A stretch of DNA of 64,000 bases, taken from positions 1,116,001 to 1,180,000 of the forward strand of contig NZ_CP101989.1 of the NCBI RefSeq assembly GCF_024508275.1. Reading direction: 5' to 3'. Origin of the DNA: Cellulomonas wangsupingiae. GTDB lineage: Bacteria > Actinomycetota > Actinomycetes > Actinomycetales > Cellulomonadaceae. Shown here in pieces: positions 17,787-26,183 of this stretch. The stretch's first letter is position 1, and the number at the start of each line of letters is the position of its first letter. A model generated the notes under the pieces. That model made no database searches and was not told the DNA's origin. It was given only the letters and a program-made list of their open reading frames with translations. The position numbers and the translations under genes were made by a program.

Positions 17787-19415
17787 TCACAGGGGGATGT
17801 TCCCGTGCTTCTTGGGCGGCAGGCTCGCGCGCTTGGTGCGCAGCAGCCGCAACGAGCGGACGACCTGCGCGCGGGTCGCCGACGGCTCGATGACGTCGTC
17901 GACGTAGCCGCGCTCGGCGGCGTCCCACGGGTTGACGATCGCGTCCTCGTACTCCCCGGTCAGGCGCCGGCGCTCGGCCTCGACGTCCCCGCCCGCGTCG
18001 GCCACGCCCTTGAGCGCGCCGCGCTGCAGGATGTTGACCGCCCCGCCGGCGCCCATGACGGCGATCTGCGCGGTCGGCCACGCGAGGTTCACGTCGGCGC
18101 CGAGCTGCTTGGAGCCCATGACGATGTACGCGCCGCCGTACGCCTTGCGCGTGATGACCGTGACCAGCGGGACCGTCGCCTCGGCGTACGCGAAGATCAG
18201 CTTGGCGCCGCGCCGGATGATGCCGTTCCACTCCTGGTCCGTCCCGGGCAGGAAGCCCGGGACGTCGACGAACGTCAGGACCGGGATGTTGAACGCGTCG
18301 CACGTGCGCACGAACCGTGCGGCCTTCTCGGCCGCGTTGATGTCCAGCGTGCCGGCCATGTGCATCGGCTGGTTCGCGACGATGCCGACCGGGTGGCCCT
18401 CGACGTGCCCGAAGCCGACGACGACGTTCTGGGCGTAGAGGGCCTGGACCTCGAGGAAGCTGCCGTCGTCGAGGACGGTCTCGAGGACGGTGTGCATGTC
18501 GTACGGCTGGTTGTCCGAGTCCGGCACGAGCGTGTCGAGCAGGCGGTCGTCGTCGGTGACCTCGAGGTCGGCCTCGTGCGCGTACGACGGCGGCTCCGCG
18601 AGGTTGTTGGTCGGCAGGTAGGCCAGCAGGGTGCGCGCCCAGTCGATCGCGTCGTCCTCGTCGGACGCCAGGTAGTGCGCGACGCCCGAGCGGGTGGAGT
18701 GCGTCGTCGCGCCGCCCAGCTCCTCGAAGCCGACGTCCTCGCCCGTGACCGCGCGGATGACGTCCGGCCCGGTGATGAACATGTTCGACGTGCCGTCGGC
18801 CATCACGATGAAGTCGGTCAGGGCGGGGGAGTACACCGCGCCGCCCGCGGACGGGCCGAGGATGAGGCTGATCTGGGGGATCACGCCGGACGCCGCGACG
18901 TTGCGCCGGAAGATCTCGGCGAACTGCGTCAGGCCGGCGACGCCCTCCTGGATGCGCGCGCCGCCGCCGTCGCTGATGCCGACCAGCGGGACCCCGGTCC
19001 GCAGCGCGAGGTCCATCACCTTGGTGATCTTCTGCCCGTGCACCTCGCCCAGCGACCCGCCGAAGACCGTGAAGTCCTGCGAGTACACGCACACCGGCCG
19101 GCCCTCGACGGTGCCGTGGCCGACCACCACGCCGTCGCCCGCGACGCGCTTCTTCTCCAGGCCGAAGTTGGTCGACCGGTGCCGCACGAACGCGTCGAGC
19201 TCGACGAACGACCCCGGGTCCAGCAGCGCCTCGATGCGCTCGCGCGCCGTCTTCTTGCCCCGCGCGTGCTGCTTGGCGACGGCGTTCTCCTCCGCGGCGT
19301 CCACGGCTGCCGTGCGCCGCTCGCGCAGGTCGGCGAGGAGCCCGGCGGTGGTGCGCGCGGCGGTGGCGGGAGGTTCCGGCGGTGCGCTGCGCGCGGTCGA
19401 GGAGTCCTGGGTCAC
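17787..19415 (-). CDS. accD5: Acyl-CoA carboxylase beta chain (carboxyltransferase)
   Basis: Transfers carboxyl from biotin to acetyl- or propionyl-CoA. The 542-residue protein has both crotonase-fold halves: the N-terminal acyl-CoA pocket with [11 protein letters not shown] and [17 protein letters not shown], and the C-terminal biotin-binding half with [22 protein letters not shown] and the [12 protein letters not shown] oxyanion segment. Closest functional picture is propionyl/acetyl-CoA carboxylase AccD5/PccB. The key residue deciding acyl preference cannot be settled without an alignment. GTG start 6 nt from TAGCCT; divergent from birA, whose product biotinylates the partner alpha chain. 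Confidence 0.93.
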   Translation of the reverse strand: MTQDSSTARSAPPEPPATAARTTAGLLADLRERRTAAVDAAEENAVAKQHARGKKTARERIEALLDPGSFVELDAFVRHRSTNFGLEKKRVAGDGVVVGHGTVEGRPVCVYSQDFTVFGGSLGEVHGQKITKVMDLALRTGVPLVGISDGGGARIQEGVAGLTQFAEIFRRNVAASGVIPQISLILGPSAGGAVYSPALTDFIVMADGTSNMFITGPDVIRAVTGEDVGFEELGGATTHSTRSGVAHYLASDEDDAIDWARTLLAYLPTNNLAEPPSYAHEADLEVTDDDRLLDTLVPDSDNQPYDMHTVLETVLDDGSFLEVQALYAQNVVVGFGHVEGHPVGIVANQPMHMAGTLDINAAEKAARFVRTCDAFNIPVLTFVDVPGFLPGTDQEWNGIIRRGAKLIFAYAEATVPLVTVITRKAYGGAYIVMGSKQLGADVNLAWPTAQIAVMGAGGAVNILQRGALKGVADAGGDVEAERRRLTGEYEDAIVNPWDAAERGYVDDVIEPSATRAQVVRSLRLLRTKRASLPPKKHGNIPL

Positions 19416-19421
19416 CTGACG

Positions 19422-19427
19422 AGGCTA
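19422..19427 (-). promoter_or_regulatory. -10 element of leaderless accD5
   Basis: TAGCCT ends 6 nt before GTG 19415 on the minus strand, with no ribosome site between. Confidence 0.5.
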
Positions 19428-19484
19428 GTTGGTGACGGTCCACCGGCAGCGTGCACCCCGCCGACCGTGTTGCCCGCGCACGCC

Positions 19485-19499
19485 TGTGGGGACCCCACA
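19485..19499. promoter_or_regulatory. Palindrome in the accD5-birA divergent promoter region
   Basis: tgtgggg-a-ccccaca, 7-bp arms around one base, lies 58 nt upstream of accD5's -10 and 45 nt upstream of birA's. It is a candidate operator for a regulator of lipid or biotin metabolism; no known site was recognised. Confidence 0.35.
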
Positions 19500-19543
19500 A
19501 CGCGGCGCCCGCCCGCTCGTCGGCGGCCCTGGCGCGACTGCGC

Positions 19544-19549
19544 GATGAT
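19544..19549 (+). promoter_or_regulatory. -10 element of leaderless birA
   Basis: GATGAT ends 6 nt before ATG 19556. Two other ATGs at 19545 and 19548 are out of frame and overlap the hexamer. Confidence 0.45.
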
Positions 19550-19555
19550 GACCCG

Positions 19556-20425
19556 ATGACCGAGCGCCCGCCCCTGGAGGTCTCGACGCTGCGCGAGCTG
19601 CTGCTCGCCCCCGCAGGGCCGCTCGCGCGGCTCGACGTCGTCCAGGAGGTGCCGTCGACGAACGACGCGGTGGTCGACGGGCTGCAGGCGGACCCGGACG
19701 CCTGGCCGCACGCGAGCCTGCTCGTCGCCGAGCACCAGGGCGCCGGCCGCGGCCGCGCCGGCCGCACCTGGACGACACCGCCCAGGGCCGCGCTGACCTG
19801 CACGTTCGTGGCGCGCCCGCGGTCGGGCCCGGCCACCTACGGGTGGCTGCCGCTGCTCGCAGGGCTGGGCGCCGTCCGCGCGCTGCGCGCCACCGCCGGC
19901 GTCCCGGCGGAGCTGAAGTGGCCCAACGACGTGCTCGTGGACCTGGGTGACCGGGTCGATCCGCTCCCCGGCTGGGGGACCACCCGCAAGGTGGCAGGCA
20001 TCCTCGCGCAGGCCGTCGCGCAGGTCCCGGCGGTCGCCGTGGGCATCGGCGTCAACGTCGACCAGCGCGCGGACGAGCTGCCGGTGCCGTGGGCGACGTC
20101 CCTCGCGCTGGCCGGCGCCCGGGCGGCGGACCGGGCGAGCGTGCTCGTCGCGCTGGTCGACGCGCTCGACGAGGTCGCGCAGCGGTGGGTCGAGCACGAC
20201 GGGGACGCGGTGGCGGCGGGACTCGTCGAGGAGGTCGCGTCGGTCTGCGCCACCGTGGGGCGTCGCGTCCGCGTCGAGCTGCCCGGCGGTGGGCTGCGGG
20301 TGGGGACGGCGACGGGCCTGGCGCCCGACGGTGCGCTCGTGCTGCGCGACGACGCCGGGGACGACCACCGGGTGCTGGCCGGCGACGTCACGCACGTGCG
20401 AGTGACGGACGGCACACCTGCGTGA
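19556..20425 (+). CDS. birA: Biotin-[acetyl-CoA carboxylase] ligase
   Basis: Activates biotin with ATP and attaches it to the lysine in EAMKM of the alpha chain encoded at 11.7-13.5 kb. The 289-residue protein has the ligase signature GRGRAGRTW (residues 64-72), the KWPNDVLV segment (about 121-128) and KVAGIL, followed by the C-terminal SH3-like domain. There is no N-terminal winged helix, so unlike E. coli BirA it should not repress transcription. It is divergent from accD5. Confidence 0.93.
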   Translation: MTERPPLEVSTLRELLLAPAGPLARLDVVQEVPSTNDAVVDGLQADPDAWPHASLLVAEHQGAGRGRAGRTWTTPPRAALTCTFVARPRSGPATYGWLPLLAGLGAVRALRATAGVPAELKWPNDVLVDLGDRVDPLPGWGTTRKVAGILAQAVAQVPAVAVGIGVNVDQRADELPVPWATSLALAGARAADRASVLVALVDALDEVAQRWVEHDGDAVAAGLVEEVASVCATVGRRVRVELPGGGLRVGTATGLAPDGALVLRDDAGDDHRVLAGDVTHVRVTDGTPA

Positions 20426-20427
20426 AC

Positions 20428-20433
20428 TAGTCT
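20428..20433 (+). promoter_or_regulatory. -10 element of leaderless adenylate cyclase gene
   Basis: TAGTCT ends 7 nt before GTG 20441, just after the birA stop. Confidence 0.5.
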
Positions 20434-20440
20434 CGACCGC

Positions 20441-21565
20441 GTGCCGGAACGTGTGCAGGGTGGGGGCGGGACCGAGGGCCGGACGCAGCCGGGTGCGCCC
20501 GCGCCGGCCGGCCCGGCCGTGACGGGCACCGGCACGACCGACGCCCTCGACGAGCTGCTGCTCGGCGGCCCGCGCACGCTGAGCGCGCGGGACCTGGCGC
20601 GCCGCACGGGGGTCGACCTCGAGACCGTGCAGGTGTTCTGGCGGACCCTCGGCCTGCCGAGCCACGGCGACGACGAGGTCATGTTCACCGAGCGCGACGC
20701 GCGGGCCCTGGCGATGGCCCAGGCCCTCGTCGTCGAGCACGGCCTGGCGCTGAGCACGGTCGTCACGGTGATCCGCGCGCTCGGCCACACGTCGGACCGC
20801 CTGGCGCTGTGGCAGGTCGAGGCGCTCGTCGAGGACATGGCGACGCGGTACGGCCTCGACGACACCACCGCGCGCCTGCTCGTCCTCGACCGGCTGCGGG
20901 ACCTCGCCCCGCTCCTCGAGCAGCAGCTCCTGCACTCCTACCGCCGGCAGCTCGCGGCCGTGGCGGACCGGTACGCCGCCGAGTTCGGCCAGCTGCGCGA
21001 CGTCGCCGTCGACGGGAGGCGGCTGCCCCTGGCGCGCGCGGTGGGCTTCGCGGACATGGTGTCGTTCACCCGTCGCACCGCGGGCCTGGGGTCGACGGAC
21101 CTGTCGTCGTTCGTCCAGCGCTTCGAGACCGCCGCGCGCGACGTCGTCGTCGGTGCCGGCGGTCGCGTCGTGAAGACCATCGGCGACGCCGTGCTGTTCA
21201 TCGCGGACACTCCCGGCGTGGGTGCGGCCGTGGCGCTCGGCCTGGCGGACGCCTTCGGCACGTCGCTGGACGTCGAGGCCGCGCGCGGTGCCGGTGGCCT
21301 GGCGGAGGGCGCTCGCGGCGTGACGCCCGTGCGGGTGGGCCTGGTGTGGGGGCGGGTGCTCTCGCGGTTCGGCGACGTGTTCGGCCCGACGGTGAACCTC
21401 GCCGCCCGCCTCACCGACGTGGCGGACCCCAGCACCGTGCTGGTGGACGCCGAGACGGCGCAGGTGCTGGGCGGGGACCCGAGGTTCCGCCTCACCGAGC
21501 AGCCGGCCCGCGAGCTCGCGGGCGTGGGCGAGGTCGTCCCGTACCGCCTGGAGTCCACGGCCTGA
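20441..21565 (+). CDS. Class III adenylate cyclase
   Basis: Predicted to make cAMP from ATP. The 374-residue cytoplasmic protein has a disordered N-terminal tail, a helical regulatory region (about 35-165) with an HTH-like LSARDLARRTGVDLETV, and a C-terminal cyclase homology domain. In the latter the first metal Asp lies in GFADMVSF (about 203-210), the second in KTIGD (about 245), where the Lys marks adenine specificity, and the transition-state Asn and Arg are in TVNLAARL. There is no membrane span or HAMP domain. The N-terminal part resembles the adenylate-cyclase regulatory domain of mycobacterial Rv2212, a pH- and lipid-responsive enzyme; that ligand control here is inference. Confidence 0.88.
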   Translation: MPERVQGGGGTEGRTQPGAPAPAGPAVTGTGTTDALDELLLGGPRTLSARDLARRTGVDLETVQVFWRTLGLPSHGDDEVMFTERDARALAMAQALVVEHGLALSTVVTVIRALGHTSDRLALWQVEALVEDMATRYGLDDTTARLLVLDRLRDLAPLLEQQLLHSYRRQLAAVADRYAAEFGQLRDVAVDGRRLPLARAVGFADMVSFTRRTAGLGSTDLSSFVQRFETAARDVVVGAGGRVVKTIGDAVLFIADTPGVGAAVALGLADAFGTSLDVEAARGAGGLAEGARGVTPVRVGLVWGRVLSRFGDVFGPTVNLAARLTDVADPSTVLVDAETAQVLGGDPRFRLTEQPARELAGVGEVVPYRLESTA

Positions 21566-21629
21566 CCCGCCGTGCCCGCGTGGCCGCACGCGCCGCCGTC
21601 GCGACCTCGTCGCGCCCTCGTCGTCGCGA

Positions 21630-21755
21630 TCCGTGCAGCACTGGGGACGCAGGGCGCCCCGAACGCTGCACCCTCCCGCCGTCGCCCGCCGCCGGCGCCA
21701 TCGGCTGCGGGGTGTGGGGCGTTCGGGTCGTCCAGCGTCCCCGGTGCTGCACGGA
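21630..21755. repeat. Large imperfect inverted repeat (two copies of a 37-bp element)
   Basis: Arms 21630-21666 and 21719-21755 are inverted copies matching at 33 of 37 positions, around a 52-nt loop. The outer 19 bp, gtccccggtgctgcacgga, occurs in the right arm (21737-21755) and, with one change, inverted in the left arm (21630-21648). It lies between the cyclase stop and the AbiEi-like gene and could fold as a long hairpin. Confidence 0.7.
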
Positions 21756-21824
21756 CAGGTCGCGTCGTCCACAGATGTCGGTGGGGGCCCGGTGCTGTGC
21801 GCCTCGACGTGCCACGGTCGCGGG

Positions 21825-22793
21825 GTGGTCCCCGCCCTCGCACCGCCGCCGCTGCCCGACGTCGTGACGCTGCCGGAGCCGGTGCGCTCGCAGGTCCTGC
21901 GGCAGGAGGGCGTCGCGAGCGTCGCGCAGCTCGAGCGCGCCGGCATCTCGCGCCGCACGGCGGCACGGCGCGTGGCGTCCGGGCGGTGGCAGCGGCTGTA
22001 CCGCGGCGTCCTGGTGCTGCAGTCGGGAGCCGTCTCGTGGCGGCAGCAGGCCCATGCCACGCTCGTCGCCGCCGGCGACGGCGCCGCGTTGTCGCACGCG
22101 TCCGCCGGGTACGTCCTCGGGCTCGTGCGGGTGCCGCGCGGCGCGGTGGTCGTGAGCGTGCCCGTCGCGCGCTCGGTCCGGCCGCAGCCGGGGATGGTCG
22201 TGCACCGACGTCGCACGATGCCGCACGCGAGCGGCCGCCTGCGCACGGTCGACGTCGTCGAGACCGTGCTCGACCTGCTGGGCGAGGCCGCGGACGACGA
22301 CCAGGCGGTCGCTGTCCTGGCGGCGGCGGCCCAGATCGGTGTGAGCCGCACGGCGCTGCTCCGCCGGGCGCAGGAGCGGCGGTGGCTCGCGCACCGCGAG
22401 CTCCTGCGGTCGGTGCTCACCGACCCGACGCTCGGCATCGAGTCGCCGCTCGAGCACCGGTACGTCCGCGACGTCGAGCGCGCCCATCGCCTGCCCCGCA
22501 CGGTGGGGCAGGTGCGGCAGCGGGTCGACGGCGGGTGGATCCGTGCCGATCGCGTGCACGGGGGCGCCGGCGTGCGCATCGAGCTCGACGGACGGCTGGC
22601 GCACCCGGGCGGCACGACGGACCGCGACGTCTGGCGCGACAACGCCGTGCTCCTCGAGCACGACGACCTCACGTTGCGGTACCGGTGGTCGCACGTCGCG
22701 GGCCGCCCCTGCGACGTCGCCCGCCAGGTCGGCCACGCCCTCACCCGCACGGGCCGCCCCACGTCACCCACCCGCTGCCCCCGCTGCCCCTGA
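21825..22793 (+). CDS. AbiEi-antitoxin-domain protein (DUF559-like)
   Basis: A 322-residue protein of a family common in actinomycetes. The N-terminal part (about 20-60) is a winged-helix-like region, VASVAQLERAGISRRTAARRV, followed by GRWQRLYRGVLV, which matches the AbiEi-type antitoxin N-terminal domain of type IV toxin-antitoxin systems. The C-terminal half with ESPLEHRY...ERAHRLP, VRIELDGRLAHP and RDNAVLLEH looks like a DUF559/Vsr-like nuclease fold, with the D and E positions of such a site. No AbiEii-type nucleotidyltransferase partner lies next to it. Start GTG 21825 is the first in-frame start after the repeat region; the exact start is uncertain. Confidence 0.65.
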   Translation: MVPALAPPPLPDVVTLPEPVRSQVLRQEGVASVAQLERAGISRRTAARRVASGRWQRLYRGVLVLQSGAVSWRQQAHATLVAAGDGAALSHASAGYVLGLVRVPRGAVVVSVPVARSVRPQPGMVVHRRRTMPHASGRLRTVDVVETVLDLLGEAADDDQAVAVLAAAAQIGVSRTALLRRAQERRWLAHRELLRSVLTDPTLGIESPLEHRYVRDVERAHRLPRTVGQVRQRVDGGWIRADRVHGGAGVRIELDGRLAHPGGTTDRDVWRDNAVLLEHDDLTLRYRWSHVAGRPCDVARQVGHALTRTGRPTSPTRCPRCP

Positions 22794-22828
22794 CGCACAT
22801 GAACCGTGCTGCGTCGGGGTCACCATGT

Positions 22829-22847
22829 GTCCCCGGTGCTGCACGGA
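22829..22847 (+). repeat. Downstream direct copy of the 19-bp repeat
   Basis: gtccccggtgctgcacgga, identical to 21737-21755 and in the same direction, 1,092 bp further on and just past the AbiEi-like gene. Upstream 16 bases are also related (9 of 16 match). A second short module, gtgcggctcgatgtac (22862-22877), resembles gtgcgcctcgacgtgc at 21797-21812. Confidence 0.7.
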
Positions 22848-22920
22848 CCGAGCCGGCGGTCGTGCGGCTCGATGTACGCGACCGACGTGTGGGTGCTCCT
22901 CCCAGGGGGAGGGCACGCCG

Positions 22921-24039
22921 GTGACGAGTGCTGCCGGCGCGCGGACCCTGGAGGAAGCACGAGCGTCGGGGGCGGGCGACATGGAACGACGACATGCGAG
23001 ACGACGACGGCCCGATCGGTGGCACCGCCGGGCGCTCGCGATGTTCCTGGGCGTCGGTGCTGCGGCGGGTGCCTTCGTCGCGATCATCAACGCGATCGAC
23101 GAGTCCAAGGACATCGTCACCCCTGATCCGGACGCGCAGGACCAGGTGACCATCACGTCGGTCGAGCCGGCCGGCATGACGACGTTGTCGCAGTTCGTCG
23201 ACAGCCGAGGTCCCGTGGACCAGACACTCGAACCCGTCACCGGGGCGACCGACGGGGCCGGCGCGCCGGGGGCCGTGTCGGTCCGGGTCGCCGTGGCCTC
23301 CGACGTGCCCGTGGAGCCGCGTCGCGCAACGCCCCCACCTTCCGAGCCCACGCCCGGACCCGGTCGCACGCCTGAGCCGACGCCTGAGCCGACGCCCGAG
23401 CCCACGCCCGAGCCCACGCCCACGCCCGCTCCGACGGGTGACCGGACGGGCAGCCCGACGCCGGGACCGTCGGTGACGTCGACCGCGCCGTCGCCCGCCG
23501 TCCCGACGTCGGACCCGCTCGAGGTGATCGCCCGGATCGTCAGTCAGGACCCCCAGGTCGGCGGGTCCGGCATGACGCGCGACGAGATCGAGGCGGTGGT
23601 GCCGAGCGGCCACGTCGCGCGCATCGCCGCGTCCCCGGTGGACCCCGATGCCTCGCCGGGGGCCGGTCCGAGCCCTTTGAGCCCCGACCAGGTGGCCGAT
23701 GAGCTCACCGACTCCCTGCGTCACGTCAGGTCGAGCGGGACCGGCTCCGCACGCGAGTGGCATGGTCACCGCGTGTCTGTCGACATGACGGTCGAGGGCA
23801 AGCCGGGGGAGTCCATGCTGCTGCTCTGGTCCCTGGACGGTACCGAGCAGGCCGCCCACTGGTCAGCCGAGCGGCTCGCGTACAGCCTGCTGGCGACGTC
23901 GGACCGCGACCGAGGGTCCCTCGACATCTGGGTGCCGGATCTCGAGGGCTCGCCGGATTACGTCATCAACGTGTGGATCGTGCAGGACGGCGACGTGCTC
24001 GCCTCGGAGACCGAACCGCTCCAGCCCGACGAGGAGTGA
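22921..24039 (+). CDS. Single-pass membrane protein with PEPT repeats, function unknown
   Basis: Not recognised. About 372 residues: an Arg-rich cytoplasmic start (ERRHARRRRPDRWHRR), one membrane helix (ALAMFLGVGAAAGAFVAI, about 38-58), then an extracellular part. The latter has a Pro/Thr/Glu linker with tandem PEPT units (about 140-175), and a folded-looking C-terminal domain of about 130 residues with LLLWSLDG, AAHWSAERLAYSLLA and a PDYVINVWIVQDG strand. GTG 22921 is chosen for GGGGGAGGG 8-16 nt upstream; ATG 22981 is an alternative. It lies between the repeat-flanked AbiEi-like gene and SRAP. Codon use is slightly less GC-biased than neighbours. Confidence 0.7.
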   Translation: MTSAAGARTLEEARASGAGDMERRHARRRRPDRWHRRALAMFLGVGAAAGAFVAIINAIDESKDIVTPDPDAQDQVTITSVEPAGMTTLSQFVDSRGPVDQTLEPVTGATDGAGAPGAVSVRVAVASDVPVEPRRATPPPSEPTPGPGRTPEPTPEPTPEPTPEPTPTPAPTGDRTGSPTPGPSVTSTAPSPAVPTSDPLEVIARIVSQDPQVGGSGMTRDEIEAVVPSGHVARIAASPVDPDASPGAGPSPLSPDQVADELTDSLRHVRSSGTGSAREWHGHRVSVDMTVEGKPGESMLLLWSLDGTEQAAHWSAERLAYSLLATSDRDRGSLDIWVPDLEGSPDYVINVWIVQDGDVLASETEPLQPDEE

Positions 24040-24046
24040 TCCCGCC

Positions 24047-24766
24047 TCATCCCACCGGCTCGACGAGCTCCGGCCCGTTGTTGCGCACGTTGCCGACCGC
24101 GCGGCTCACCTCGCGGGGTCGCAGGTGCGGCTCGGGGACCGTGTCGAGCAGCGAGCGCACGTCGTCGGGCGACGTCAGGGCGACGTCGAGCCACTGGTCC
24201 CACAGCGGCGGGGGCAGCAGCAGGGGCGTGCGGTCGTGGATGTGGCCGAGCGCGTCCGTCGCCGCGGTCGTGATCACCGTGACGGTCACGAGCCAGCGTG
24301 CCGGGTCGTCGTCGGGCCGGGACGGGTCGCGCCACAGCTCGTAGAGCCCGGCGGCGGCCAGCCCGTCCGGCATGCCCTCGTCCGCCGTGAGGAAGTACGG
24401 GACCTTCCCCGCGTCGGTCTTCTGCCACTCGTAGTACCCGTCCATCGGGACGATCGCGCGCCGCTGGGCAGCCGCCTTGCGGAACGCCGGCTTGTCCGTG
24501 ACGGTCTCGACGCGCGCGTTGATCAGGCGACCGCCGATCGACGGGTCCTTGGCCCACGACGGCACGAGGCCCCAGCGGGCGACGCGCAGCTGCCGCGTGA
24601 TCTCGCCCGTGGTGCGGTCGGCGCGCTCCACGACCATCCGCACCCCGTCCGTCGGGGCGACGTTCCACGACGGCGGCAGCAGCCGCACCTCGTCCGCGAC
24701 GGTCGCCACCGCGAACTCGTCGGCGATCGCCTGGTCCTCCCGGAAGGACGCGTACCTGCCGCACAT
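24047..24766 (-). CDS. SRAP-domain protein (YedK/HMCES), abasic-site crosslinker
   Basis: Covalently caps abasic sites in single-stranded DNA through its N-terminal cysteine. The 239-residue protein starts Met-Cys-Gly-Arg-Tyr, so removal of Met exposes Cys2 as the nucleophile. The WNVAPT segment (catalytic Asn), MDGYYEW (catalytic Glu, about residue 110) and the active His in HIHDRTP (about 176) are all present. The reading frame is open to 24802, but the longer start would bury Cys2, so ATG 24766 is firm. A GGGAGG ribosome site lies 8 nt upstream. Confidence 0.93.
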   Translation of the reverse strand: MCGRYASFREDQAIADEFAVATVADEVRLLPPSWNVAPTDGVRMVVERADRTTGEITRQLRVARWGLVPSWAKDPSIGGRLINARVETVTDKPAFRKAAAQRRAIVPMDGYYEWQKTDAGKVPYFLTADEGMPDGLAAAGLYELWRDPSRPDDDPARWLVTVTVITTAATDALGHIHDRTPLLLPPPLWDQWLDVALTSPDDVRSLLDTVPEPHLRPREVSRAVGNVRNNGPELVEPVG

Positions 24767-24820
24767 GGGGGTCAGCCTCCCACCCGGGACCGACACGCGC
24801 ACCGCGCCACCGCCGGGGGT

Positions 24821-24832
24821 CGAATCGATTCG
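24821..24832. promoter_or_regulatory. Perfect 12-bp palindrome cgaatcgattcg
   Basis: Lies in the 100-nt divergent gap between SRAP and the Bcr/CflA transporter, 35 nt from the transporter start. Candidate operator for efflux control; the binding protein is unknown and no regulator gene is adjacent. Confidence 0.4.
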
Positions 24833-24866
24833 TCAACATGCGCGGACGGTGCGACCATGGAAGGCG

Positions 24867-26162
24867 ATGACTCGCGCCCACCACACCCCCGCAGCACCCG
24901 CAGCACCGGCAGCACCGGCCGTGCCGTCAGCCACCGGACCGACGCCCGCCGACGCCCACCGCTACCGGCCCGACGCCAAGCACATCCTGCTGCTCGGCAC
25001 GATGGCCGCGCTGCCCGCCGTCTCCACGGACATCTACCTGCCGTCGCTGCCCGACGTCGCACGCGACCTCGGCACGTCCGCCGCGGCCGCGCAGCTGACG
25101 ATGACGGGCATGCTGATCGGCGGTGCCGTCGGCCAGCTGGTCATGGGGCCCCTGTCGGACCGGTTCGGGCGCCGCACACCGGTGCTCGTCGGCGTCGCGC
25201 TGCACGTCGTGGTGTCGTTGCTGTGCGCCATCGCACCCGCGATCGTGCCGCTCGTCGCGCTGCGGGTCGCGCAGGGCTTCTTCAACGCGTCCGCCACCGT
25301 CGTGTCGATGGCGTTGATCCGGGACCGGTTCGTCGGGTCCGACGCGTCGCGCCTGATGTCGCGGCTCATGCTCGTCATCGGCGTCGCGCCGCTGTTCGCG
25401 CCGTCCTTGGGCGGGCTGATCGCCGGCCAGTGGGGCTGGCGCGCCGTGTTCGTGTTCCTCGCGATGTTCGGCGTGGCCCTGTGGGTCGTCGTCGCGCTGA
25501 AGATGCCGGAGACGCTGCCGCCCGAGCGGCGGCGGCCCGGCGGTGTCCGCACGGCACTGTCGGGCTACGCGCACCTGCTGCGGGACCGGCACTTCGTCGC
25601 GCTCGCCCTCCTGCCCGGGCTGACGATGGCCGTCCTCATGACGTACGTCGTGGCCTCGCCGTTCGTCCTGCAGGAGGCCTACGGCCTGACGGGGCACCAG
25701 TTCGCCCTCCTGTTCGCCGTCAACGGCATCGGTCTGGTGATCGGTGCGCAGGTCAACGCCGCGATCGTGCGCCGCGTCGCCCCGATCCGGATCCTGCGGG
25801 TCGCGACGGTCGCGACCGTCGTGCTGACGTCCGTGCTGCTGGCGGTCGTGGTGACCGGCGCGGGCGGGCTGTGGGCGATCCTCGTCGTGCTGTGGCTCGT
25901 GCTCGCGCTGGTGAACTTCGCGCCGCCGAACGCCACCGCCATCGCGCTCGGACGGCACGGCGCGATGGCGGGGACCGCCGCGGCGTTCATCGGGTCGCTG
26001 CAGGCCGGGACGGGCGGCGTCGTGGCCAACATGTCGGGCGTCCTGGGCGGCGGCGCGGTCGCCATGGCCGGCGTCATGCTGGCGTCGGCGGTGGTGGCGC
26101 TCGCGGTGCTGGCGCTCGCGACGCCCGCCTTCCGGCGCGGCGGTGCGTGGCAGCTCGCCTGA
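24867..26162 (+). CDS. Bcr/CflA family drug-efflux MFS transporter
   Basis: Twelve-helix major facilitator of 431 residues, exporting drugs or small metabolites by proton antiport. After an Ala/Pro-rich tail, the first helix ends in the family-typical TDIYLPSLPDVA, and the loop between helices 2 and 3 is GPLSDRFGRRTPVL (MFS motif A). MALIRDRF and the FFNASATVVSMAL helix match Bcr/CflA members such as bicyclomycin resistance protein. Substrate cannot be inferred. ATG 24867 is in frame; the ATG at 24856 is not. Confidence 0.88.
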   Translation: MTRAHHTPAAPAAPAAPAVPSATGPTPADAHRYRPDAKHILLLGTMAALPAVSTDIYLPSLPDVARDLGTSAAAAQLTMTGMLIGGAVGQLVMGPLSDRFGRRTPVLVGVALHVVVSLLCAIAPAIVPLVALRVAQGFFNASATVVSMALIRDRFVGSDASRLMSRLMLVIGVAPLFAPSLGGLIAGQWGWRAVFVFLAMFGVALWVVVALKMPETLPPERRRPGGVRTALSGYAHLLRDRHFVALALLPGLTMAVLMTYVVASPFVLQEAYGLTGHQFALLFAVNGIGLVIGAQVNAAIVRRVAPIRILRVATVATVVLTSVLLAVVVTGAGGLWAILVVLWLVLALVNFAPPNATAIALGRHGAMAGTAAAFIGSLQAGTGGVVANMSGVLGGGAVAMAGVMLASAVVALAVLALATPAFRRGGAWQLA

Positions 26163-26183
26163 GCCGTGCGGGCCGGTGCCGCG

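Noticed and set aside
21825..22793. Complete type IV AbiE toxin-antitoxin system
   Set aside because: Only an AbiEi-like winged helix is present; no AbiEii nucleotidyltransferase motif follows, the next gene being a membrane protein.
24047..24802. Longer SRAP protein starting at 24802
   Set aside because: It would put twelve residues before the catalytic Cys, which must be exposed by Met removal; ATG 24766 has a ribosome site.
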